Assembly (NCBI RefSeq): GCF_006874585.1
Contig: NZ_CP029761.1
Coordinates: 135,001-199,000 of the forward strand
Direction: 5' to 3'
From: Sphingomonas sp. IC081
GTDB lineage: Bacteria > Pseudomonadota > Alphaproteobacteria > Sphingomonadales > Sphingomonadaceae
Length of the DNA: 64,000 nucleotides
Both the position numbers and the translations under genes were made by a program. The notes beneath the pieces were generated by a model. It was not told the DNA's origin, searched no databases, and saw only the letters and a program-made list of their open reading frames with translations. Below, in pieces: positions 57,563 through 64,000 of this stretch. Within the stretch, counting starts at the first letter, position 1. Each line of letters starts with the position of its first letter.

Positions 57563-59671
57563 ATGAATGCCGTTGGCCGCTCCGGTCTTCCTGCCAAGCT
57601 CGAGCAATTCCTGAACCGCCTGGGGCCGAGCCGCGACCTGGCGCTGGCGATCGGCGTCACCGCGATCATCGCCATGCTCATCCTGCCGATGCCCGGCTGG
57701 ATGCTCGACATGGGCCTGGCGCTCTCGATCACCGCCTCGGTGCTGATCCTGATGACGGCGCTGTTCATCGAGAAGCCGCTCCAGCTGTCGAGCTTCCCGA
57801 CGATCCTGCTGATCGTGACGATGATGCGCCTCGGCCTGAACCTGGCCTCGACCCGCCTGATCCTCGGCCACGGGCATGAGGGCCACCATGCGGCGGGCGG
57901 GGTGATCGCGGCCTTCGGCGAGTTCCTGATGGGCGGCGAGACGGTGATCGGCCTCACCATCTTCGCGATCCTCATCGTCATCAACTTCGTGGTCATCACC
58001 AAGGGTGCGGGCCGCATCGCCGAAGTGGCGGCGCGCTTCAGCCTCGATGCCATGCCCGGCAAGCAGATGGCGATCGACGCCGACCTCAATGCCGGCACCA
58101 TCACCGAAGCCCAGGCGCGCGACCGCCGCGCCGAGATCGAGGCCGAGAGCGGCTTCTACGGCGCGATGGACGGTGCCTCGAAGTTCGTGAAGGGCGATGC
58201 CGTCGCGGGCCTGCTGATCACCGGCATCAACGTGGTCGTCGGCCTCATCATCGGTGTCGCCATTCACGGCGTGCCGTTTGCCGAAGCCTTCAAGACCTAC
58301 ACGATCCTCACCGTCGGCGACGGCCTGGTCAGCCAGATCCCGGCGCTGATCGTCTCGACCGCGGCGGGCCTGCTGGTCTCCAAGGGCGGCGTCACCGGCA
58401 AGACCGGCGCGGCGCTGGGCGAGCAGCTGGGCCGTTATCCCAAGGCCTTCGGCATCGTCGCGGTGCTGATGGGGGCGCTGTCCCTGGTTCCCGGCCTGCC
58501 GTTCTTCCCCTTCGCTTCGCTCGCCGGCCTGTGCGGCTGGGCGGCCTGGACGATGACCAAGAAGGCCGAGGCCGAGACCATCCGCGAGAACATGGAAGCC
58601 GCCCAGGCCAAGCAGCGCGAGGCCGCCGCCGCCGAGGAACCCATCGCCCGCACGCTCGCCATCGACGCGCTGCGCATCGAGCTCGGTTACGGACTGCTGC
58701 CGCTGATCAACGATGCCACCGCCGAGCCGCGCCTCGACGACCAGGTCAAGGCGCTGCGCCGCCAGATGGCGACCGACTACGGCTTCGTGCTGCCCTCGGT
58801 GCGCATTCTCGACAACATGGCGCTGCAGCCCAACGAATACATCGTTTTCGTCAAGGAGACCGAGATCGCGCGCGGCGAACTGCGTATCGGCAAGCTCCTG
58901 CTGATCAACGCCTCGGGCCAGGAAACCGGCCTGCGCGGCGAGCCGACCAAGGAGCCGGTGTTCCAGCTTCCGGCGCTGTGGATCGACCGCGAGATGCGCG
59001 ACGAGGCCGGGTTCCGGGGGCTCACCGTGGTCGACTGCGGCACCGTCGTCACCACCCACCTGACCGAGATCGTCAAGGACAACATCGCCGACCTGCTCTC
59101 CTATACCGAGACGCAGAAGCTGCTCAACGAGGTCCACAAGGATACCGAGAAGCTGATCGCCGACCTGATCCCGGCCAAGATCTCGATCTCGGGCGTGCAG
59201 CGCGTCCTGCAGAACCTGCTGTCCGAAGGCGTCTCGATCCGCGACGTGCCGACGACCCTCGAGGGCATTGCCGAGGCGACGGCGATGACCAACAACCTCA
59301 CGCAAGTGACCGAGCATGTGCGTGCGCGCCTCGCCCGCCAGATTTCCGCCCAGCAGACCCTCGACGGCACGATCCCGATCGTCACGCTGGGCGGTGAATG
59401 GGACGAGGCCTTCAGCGAAGCGATCGTCGGCCAGGGCGACGAACGCCACCTCGCGATGGCGCCCTCGCACCTCCAGGCCTTCATCGCCGCCGTGCGCGAG
59501 GCCTACGACCGGTTTGCCGCACAGGGCGAGATTCCCTGCCTGCTGACCAGCCCGCCGCTGCGCCCCTTCGTGCGCTCGATCATCGAGCGGGTGCGACCGG
59601 CCACGGTGGTGCTCTCGCAGAACGAGATCCATCCCCGCGCGCGCCTGCGCACGCTCGGCACGATCGGCTGA
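57563..59671 (+). CDS. flhA: Flagellar export apparatus protein FlhA
   Basis: Nonameric export-gate protein, 702 residues. Eight N-terminal membrane helices include PMPGWMLDMGLALSITASVLILMTALF and the FHIPEP signature MRLGLNLASTRLIL. The proton-handling loop GRIAEVAARFSLDAMPGKQMAIDADLNAG is present. The C-terminal cytoplasmic platform (IELGYGLLPLINDA, RVLQNLLSEGVSIRDVPTTLEGIAEATAM) docks chaperone-substrate complexes. Confidence 0.97.
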   Translation: MNAVGRSGLPAKLEQFLNRLGPSRDLALAIGVTAIIAMLILPMPGWMLDMGLALSITASVLILMTALFIEKPLQLSSFPTILLIVTMMRLGLNLASTRLILGHGHEGHHAAGGVIAAFGEFLMGGETVIGLTIFAILIVINFVVITKGAGRIAEVAARFSLDAMPGKQMAIDADLNAGTITEAQARDRRAEIEAESGFYGAMDGASKFVKGDAVAGLLITGINVVVGLIIGVAIHGVPFAEAFKTYTILTVGDGLVSQIPALIVSTAAGLLVSKGGVTGKTGAALGEQLGRYPKAFGIVAVLMGALSLVPGLPFFPFASLAGLCGWAAWTMTKKAEAETIRENMEAAQAKQREAAAAEEPIARTLAIDALRIELGYGLLPLINDATAEPRLDDQVKALRRQMATDYGFVLPSVRILDNMALQPNEYIVFVKETEIARGELRIGKLLLINASGQETGLRGEPTKEPVFQLPALWIDREMRDEAGFRGLTVVDCGTVVTTHLTEIVKDNIADLLSYTETQKLLNEVHKDTEKLIADLIPAKISISGVQRVLQNLLSEGVSIRDVPTTLEGIAEATAMTNNLTQVTEHVRARLARQISAQQTLDGTIPIVTLGGEWDEAFSEAIVGQGDERHLAMAPSHLQAFIAAVREAYDRFAAQGEIPCLLTSPPLRPFVRSIIERVRPATVVLSQNEIHPRARLRTLGTIG

Positions 59672-59764
59672 ACCGGCAGTTTGCGCAGGCTCCCGGGACC
59701 GGGAAGGCTGCAATCCCTCTATGATGAGATCTGGGCCGGACGATACCGGCAAGGGTAGCGACAG

Positions 59765-61393
59765 ATGACGATTTCCATGAATGCGGTGTTTCCGATGACG
59801 GCTCCGGCTGCATCGACCGCCCCGGCGGCCGGTGCTCAGGCGATGACGCGCGCGGCGAACGGATCGTCCTCAGGGGCCGGATCGTCCGCAGGAACCGGAT
59901 CGTCCGCAGGAACCGGATCGTCCGCAGGAACCGGATCGTCCGCAGGAACCGGCAAGGGCGGTGCCACGGGCGCGGCCGCAGCCAGGGGCTCGGGAACGAC
60001 CGGCACTGCCGCAGGCGCTGCGAATGATGGTGCCCGGACGGCGGACGAAGGCTCCACCCCGGCGTTCGGGGCGCTGCTGGAGGAGGCCGCCGGCAATGCC
60101 GGGGCTGTGCCGGTCGATCCCGCAGCCGAGGCGCTGGCGCCGCCCGCCGAAGCCGATGCGACGGTAAGCGACCCGGCGACCTCGATCGCCGAAGCGACGT
60201 TTGCGGCCGCTTTCCCGGAGGCGGCCGCAACGGCGCAAGGCGCGCCCGTGGTCAAGCCGGCCGATCTCGCCGCGCACAAGCCGGTGAGCGGGCCGGGCGC
60301 CGCGCGTGACCAGACCGCGCTGCCGCAAGCCACGCCTGCGGGCGGACAGGACGGCGCGGGCCAGGCGGTTGCGGAGGCGGCCGGGGATGCCGCCAAGGGT
60401 TCGGGTAACGATGCACCCGGGGCCAGGGATAAGGACGGCGCCGACAGCGATGCCCGGCTGGCCGATGCCGCGCTTGCCGATGCGGCGCAGCAGGTGCTTG
60501 CGCAGACGCCGCAGACGCCGCCTGCCGGCCCCGCTGCACCGCCGGCAGCCGCGCAGGCCCTGCTGGCCGCCGCGTCGCAGGCCGCCGGTGGCGGCGCTGA
60601 CGTTTCTGCCGACCTGGCCGCGGATGGGATCAAGGTCGATGCCGCCGCCACGCCCGCAGCCACGCCCGCATTGGCGGCGAGCGGCAAGGGGGCGGGGGTC
60701 AGCCACGCGGCCTTCTCGGCCGCCGCGTCCACGCAAGGCAAGGACGCGGGCGAAGCGCCGACGGCGCATGCCGCAGGCGAGACCCCGCGCGAGACAGGCC
60801 CCGCGCTGGCCGATGCGGGGTCCGCGCGCGGCGAGACGGTGACGCTCTCCAGCCCCGTGCTCACCCAGACTTTCGCACCGGTCGCCAGCCGCCCGGCGGC
60901 GCTGCCTTATCCGGCCAGCACGACGGCGAGCCCGCAGGGCGCTTCGGTCACCGTGCAGGAAGGCCAGTTCGGCACCGACATGGGCGTGCAGATCGCGCGC
61001 GCGCTCGATGCCGGCGGCAACGAACTGTTGATCAAGCTCGATCCGCGCCAAATGGGCCGTATCGACGTGCGCCTGTCGTTCGACCACGACGGCGTGCTGC
61101 GCGCGGTGATGTCGGCCGACAGTTCCACCGCGGCCGAGATGCTCCGCCGCGAAAGCACCGATCTCAACCGGGCGCTGGCCGATGCCGGCATCCGCGCGGA
61201 CGGCCAGTCGCTGCGCTTCGATACGCGTGCGGGTGGCGGCCAGGATGGCGGCCAGAACGGCAACTCGCGCTGGCAGGGCGGACAAGGCGCGCAGGGGCAG
61301 GCTGCCTCCGGCTTCGCCGACAGTTTTGGCGGGGGCGACGACCCGGTCTACCGGTCGCTCAGGAGCAGCGGCCACGTCGATCTCATGGCATAG
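59765..61393 (+). CDS. fliK: Flagellar hook-length control protein FliK
   Basis: Export-length ruler, 542 residues. The low-complexity Ala/Gly/Asp/Ser N-terminal 380 residues begin with repeats of SSAGTG. The folded C-terminal domain (GTDMGVQIARALDAGGNELLIKLDPRQMGRIDVRLSFDHDGVLRAVMSADSSTAAEMLRRESTDLNRALADAGIRADGQSLRFD) is the conserved FliK part that signals to FlhB. The ruler half is long, so hook length may differ from enteric bacteria. AAGGG precedes the start. Followed 14 nt later by flgD. Confidence 0.92.
   Translation: MTISMNAVFPMTAPAASTAPAAGAQAMTRAANGSSSGAGSSAGTGSSAGTGSSAGTGSSAGTGKGGATGAAAARGSGTTGTAAGAANDGARTADEGSTPAFGALLEEAAGNAGAVPVDPAAEALAPPAEADATVSDPATSIAEATFAAAFPEAAATAQGAPVVKPADLAAHKPVSGPGAARDQTALPQATPAGGQDGAGQAVAEAAGDAAKGSGNDAPGARDKDGADSDARLADAALADAAQQVLAQTPQTPPAGPAAPPAAAQALLAAASQAAGGGADVSADLAADGIKVDAAATPAATPALAASGKGAGVSHAAFSAAASTQGKDAGEAPTAHAAGETPRETGPALADAGSARGETVTLSSPVLTQTFAPVASRPAALPYPASTTASPQGASVTVQEGQFGTDMGVQIARALDAGGNELLIKLDPRQMGRIDVRLSFDHDGVLRAVMSADSSTAAEMLRRESTDLNRALADAGIRADGQSLRFDTRAGGGQDGGQNGNSRWQGGQGAQGQAASGFADSFGGGDDPVYRSLRSSGHVDLMA
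59861..59950 (+). repeat. 18-bp tandem repeat inside fliK
   Basis: Five head-to-tail units, GGATCGTCCGCAGGAACC. The last four are identical (59879-59950) and the first (59861-59878) differs at three positions. Each encodes GSSAGT in phase with the reading frame. Replication slippage could change the number of units without breaking the frame. Confidence 0.95.
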
Positions 61394-61407
61394 GACATCC
61401 ATAGAAC

Positions 61408-62073
61408 ATGACCACAGTCTCCAGCACTTCGTCGTCATCGAGCGACAGCACCTCGGCGGCAACCACCAGCCTGCTTTCGGACTACAACCTGTTCCTGAAG
61501 CTGCTGACCACGCAGATGACCAACCAGGATCCGCTCAACCCGACGGACACCTCGGAATATACGCAGCAGCTCGTGCAGTATTCGCAGGTCGAGCAGCAGA
61601 TCCAGCAGAACGGCACGCTGACCGACATCCTCTCGCAGCTGACCTCCTCGCAGATGGCGCAGTATTCGAGCTTCATCGGCAAGGATGCGCGCTTCGATTC
61701 CGCGGTGGCCGGCCTTGGCGACGATCCTGCCCACTGGACCTACTACGTGAACGGCACGCCGGCTTCGGTGACCGCCACGATTTCCGATGCCAATGGCAAG
61801 GTGGTCCAGACGGTGACGCTCGATCCCGAAGCGCAGGGCGAGTATCAATGGGACGGAACCCAGGCGGACGGCACCACGGCCGCCAGCGGCGCCTATACGC
61901 TGGCCGTCACCGCGACCGACGCGGCCGGCAATACGCTCGATACCACGATCAATTCGGTGGCCCGGGTTTCCGACGTGGTGACCGACGGCTCGACGATCAT
62001 GCTCGGCGTCAACGGCATCCGCATGTCGGTGGACGGCCTCGTCGCGCTGGCCGCGACCAGCAGCGAGATCTGA
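61408..62073 (+). CDS. flgD: Flagellar hook cap protein FlgD
   Basis: Hook-assembly scaffold, 221 residues. The N-terminus LLSDYNLFLKLLTTQMTNQDPLNPTDTSEYTQQLVQYSQVEQQIQQNGTL is diagnostic. The middle domains WTYYVNGTPASVTATISDANGKVVQTV and QADGTTAASGAYTLAVTATDAAG fit the FlgD Ig-like and tudor-like parts. Last flagellar gene of the window. Confidence 0.95.
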   Translation: MTTVSSTSSSSSDSTSAATTSLLSDYNLFLKLLTTQMTNQDPLNPTDTSEYTQQLVQYSQVEQQIQQNGTLTDILSQLTSSQMAQYSSFIGKDARFDSAVAGLGDDPAHWTYYVNGTPASVTATISDANGKVVQTVTLDPEAQGEYQWDGTQADGTTAASGAYTLAVTATDAAGNTLDTTINSVARVSDVVTDGSTIMLGVNGIRMSVDGLVALAATSSEI

Positions 62074-62414
62074 TTGCGGCGAGGGGCGTGATCGCCCGGG
62101 AAATGCCCCTGGAGGGTATGTTCCGGGCCGGTCTCGCCCCATCCGCCTGCCGCCGGTCTCGAAGCGGCCTGTGACCGGGCGCGATGCTCCTGCGCCAGGA
62201 CGGCCGAGGCGGTGTCGGGGGTACCGGGATTTGCATCAGTCCGGCAAGGTTGGTCCGGTGGTGCCGCCATGCCGGTTCTGGCCAGTCAGGGGCGGGGCGG
62301 GCGGGTCCTGCCCCTGAGTGTGCTGATCCATGCGGCGCAGGAGCGCGCGCGGGGAGCGCCGCGAGCGGGCGCCCGTCCCGCCGGCAGTGGTCCTGTCGGC
62401 GAACCCTGCCGCGA
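62074..62414. other. Gap after flgD, no gene supported
   Basis: The only structure seen is a weak AGGGGC (62082-62087)/GCCCCT (62105-62110) hairpin near the flgD stop. Open frames here are antisense or random GC-rich frames without start signals. Confidence 0.4.
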
Positions 62415-62756
62415 TCAGCGGCAGTCGTCGGCCAGCCGGTCCCGTGAATGGCGCGGGGCCTGCCAGGGCGGCATATCGCTGCACAGGTCCGCGTCGAGGC
62501 GGGTGCAGCCGGGCACCTGGTCGGGCAAGGCCAGAACCATCAGGCAATCCGCGATCGAGGGATCGTCGACGGGACCGATCATGTCGCTCACGTCGTCCTC
62601 GCAAATGCCGGGCAGGGTCCGGCACCGCGCTGCCGCGGCGCTCCAGAGTTGATGGGGCGAATCCACCCTCAGCTTTAATGAGAACCTATATTCAATTTGC
62701 GACATTGCATTGTTTTCAGTGTTTTCCGTGCGCCCCGAAGGAAAATTCTCTGTCAT
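62415..62756 (-). CDS. Small conserved-looking hypothetical protein
   Basis: A 113-residue protein not assigned to a family. MSQIEYRFSLKLRVDSPHQLWSAAAARCRTLPGICEDDVSDMIGPVDDPSIADCLMVLALPDQVPGCTRLDADL looks like a folded alpha/beta unit: an edge strand, a helix after HQLW, and an acidic E-D-D-V-x-D-M-I-G-P loop. ATG at 62756 is used (weak GAGAG upstream); ATG at 62705 starts the folded part. Convergent with flgD; composition resembles the rest of the chromosome. Confidence 0.5.
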   Translation of the reverse strand: MTENFPSGRTENTENNAMSQIEYRFSLKLRVDSPHQLWSAAAARCRTLPGICEDDVSDMIGPVDDPSIADCLMVLALPDQVPGCTRLDADLCSDMPPWQAPRHSRDRLADDCR

Positions 62757-63463
62757 CAATCTCTCAAGAATTGTTCCTGTGACGTTTTTCGGTCGCGCAT
62801 AGCCCGATCTTCGGCCTGCCCGGTGAGGGGCATCGGGATTTTCGGGAGTTCCTGGCGACTTGGGAGTATGCGACCTTTGACCCTCCAACCCATGGCTTTC
62901 GTATACTGTACGACCAACTAAGGGATTTCCCGTATGGGCATCCCTGAGTGCCAAAACCCCCGTAAAACTGCGAAAAATTAGATGGTTAACTTGGGGTATG
63001 GGGGTTTTCCCCATGACGGTTTTCAGGCCTGTCCAGGGCAGGGTCGACCCGACCAGAAACGGCCTGCCGGGCGATGCGAACCGAGCATGCGGTTGAGACG
63101 GCGCAGGGCGCGCAAGAGCGGGAGCGTTGCCGCTAAGTAGCGCAGCGATCGGGCCAAGGGGGGGCATGGCGGGCGACGGCGGGCGACGACCATGCGGGGG
63201 CGCCCACAGGCCGCGGCCATGCCTGTTCACCGCTGCGTGGGAAACACGAAAATTCTGATGAAATCCACCGGAGAGCGCTGCGCTCACGACAGGCTGCAAG
63301 GCAGCATCGTTTCGCACAATGCCGGATGGGATGATCCGGCGAGCGAAAATGGACCGAGCCGGAATCCAATTCTCGGTCTAAAATATTGTTTAAATGCAAT
63401 ATTATGGGGCAGCACGAGAGGCAATCCATCAATCGGTCCATCACCATCAAATTCAAAATGGGT
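62757..63463. other. Non-coding region, nothing recognised
   Basis: About 700 bp with mixed composition and no open frame with a start signal or domain. Contains AT-rich patches (TTAGATGGTTAACTTGG near 62980) that may be promoter sequence for the minus-strand gene at 62415. No repeats, terminator or RNA gene identified. Confidence 0.4.
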
Positions 63464-63925
63464 TCAATTCCCAAAGCCGGAATCGATAAAGCGGATGCTA
63501 GGTCGAATCATCCGTTTTGTGACTACTAATCTGCAGAACCACGCGAACGTGCCTCGAGATAAAGGCAGCGTGACCATCCCCGCGAATAATCCAAATGAGC
63601 CGGTACACAGGTACAGCACAAGCCAAGGAAGTGGTTGCATGCAAACCGCGGACATACGCTTCAGGACCAGTAGCCACGCCATGGCAAACGCCATCAGGAT
63701 ATCGAACCAGATCTGGTTGCTCCAAACATTGCGGATATGCTCATGCAAAAAGCCGATCGGGCCCGCCGTTATCACCGCATAACCTGACCATGCGAGAAAG
63801 GCCGCAGCGAGCACTGCCGGCAACAAGTAGGCGTGCCGTAGAGGTTCCCTGGCGAAGGTTGAGCCAAATGTGAGTATGAGCATGGCGCCAAATGCAATCC
63901 ATGGAAGCACCGCGTGAATCGCCAT
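63464..63925 (-). CDS. Multi-span membrane protein, C-terminus possibly altered
   Basis: A 153-residue protein with about four hydrophobic segments (AVLPWIAFGAMLILTFGST, AYLLPAVLAAAFLAWSGYAVITAGPIGFL, WFDILMAFAMAWLLVL, LPWLVLYLCTGSFGLFAGMV), the last rich in Gly/Leu. The ATG at 63925 has AGGAG 5 nt upstream. After the fourth helix the sequence turns basic and irregular (FCRLVVTKRMIRPSIRFIDSGFGN), which may mean a frameshift or an unrelated tail. Function unknown. Confidence 0.6.
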   Translation of the reverse strand: MAIHAVLPWIAFGAMLILTFGSTFAREPLRHAYLLPAVLAAAFLAWSGYAVITAGPIGFLHEHIRNVWSNQIWFDILMAFAMAWLLVLKRMSAVCMQPLPWLVLYLCTGSFGLFAGMVTLPLSRGTFAWFCRLVVTKRMIRPSIRFIDSGFGN

Positions 63926-63973
63926 TCCGACTCCTGATGTCCAGTTCACCAATCGTCGACTACCGACCAATAT

Positions 63974-63991
63974 ATGTAGCATGTGCTACAT
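63974..63991. promoter_or_regulatory. Perfect palindrome at window edge
   Basis: ATGTAGCA (63974-63981), TG, TGCTACAT (63984-63991): 8-bp arms, perfect. It lies 49 bp upstream of the membrane-protein gene. Such TGTAGCA-type palindromes are often operators of small repressors or toxin-antitoxin loci; the gene beyond the edge is not visible. Confidence 0.45.
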
Positions 63992-64000
63992 GATCAAGTT

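Noticed and set aside
59861..59950. CRISPR-like array
   Set aside because: Units are contiguous 18-bp tandem copies with no spacers and lie in frame inside fliK.
62950..63000. CtrA-type site (TTAA-N7-TTAAC) near 62980
   Set aside because: The half-sites are imperfect and their spacing is wrong.

Overview
The window reads as a chromosomal segment of a high-GC alphaproteobacterium, most likely a sphingomonad (Sphingomonadales; Novosphingobium, Sphingobium or a relative). The evidence is the protein families: FlaF and FlbT, a FliL-FliM-DUF6468-MotE block, a FlaEY-type protein, an FlbD relative, and an AlgE-like porin beside a FixLJ-like pair. No rRNA, tRNA, CRISPR array or insertion sequence was recognised.

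Layout. 1-6014 is housekeeping: rpoZ, a ParA-like ATPase, an alpha/beta hydrolase, a three-gene SPFH/ribbon-helix-helix/membrane-protein operon, a YdcH-like small protein, TerC and RluE. 6067-24113 is flagellar block I: flgF-G-A-H on the minus strand, fliL-fliM-DUF6468-motE on the plus strand, a trio of uncharacterised exported or membrane proteins, flgE-K-L on the minus strand, and flbT-fliI-fliJ-transglycosylase followed by a divergent sigma-like factor. 24465-29312 is a non-flagellar insert: an AlgE-like porin and a FixL/FixJ-like two-component pair whose kinase carries a polyhistidine tract. 29486-39655 holds flaF and a motor/chemotaxis operon (motA, STAS, cheY, cheA, cheW, cheR, cheB, cheY, cheD, a CheZ-like candidate, motB, a membrane protein, a PilZ protein). 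39673-46096 holds export and rod genes (fliN-O-P; flgC-fliE-Q-R-flhB; flgI-flgJ-flgN). 46185-48938 holds a GGDEF-EAL protein and a double-HTH regulator. 49687-62073 is flagellar block II (flaEY-flgB; fliG-H; fliF-fliN-flbD-like-flhA; fliK-flgD). The end of the window has two hypothetical genes.

Together the genes encode nearly all of a flagellar basal body, hook, export apparatus, motor and chemotaxis core. Flagellin, FliD, FliS, FliX, FlhF, FlhG, a classical FliA and any chemoreceptor were not found, so the filament and its sensors must be encoded elsewhere.

The most interesting signal is regulatory. A box, CCTATAA plus T, G or A, lies in all six divergent flagellar junctions and before several other flagellar units, and was not noticed before non-flagellar genes. 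The local FlbD homologue has kept its N-terminal domain and Fis-type HTH but lost the whole AAA+ sigma54-activating domain. A divergent sigma-like gene lies in the same cluster. Together these suggest a flagellar hierarchy rewired away from the sigma54/FlbD scheme known from Caulobacter.
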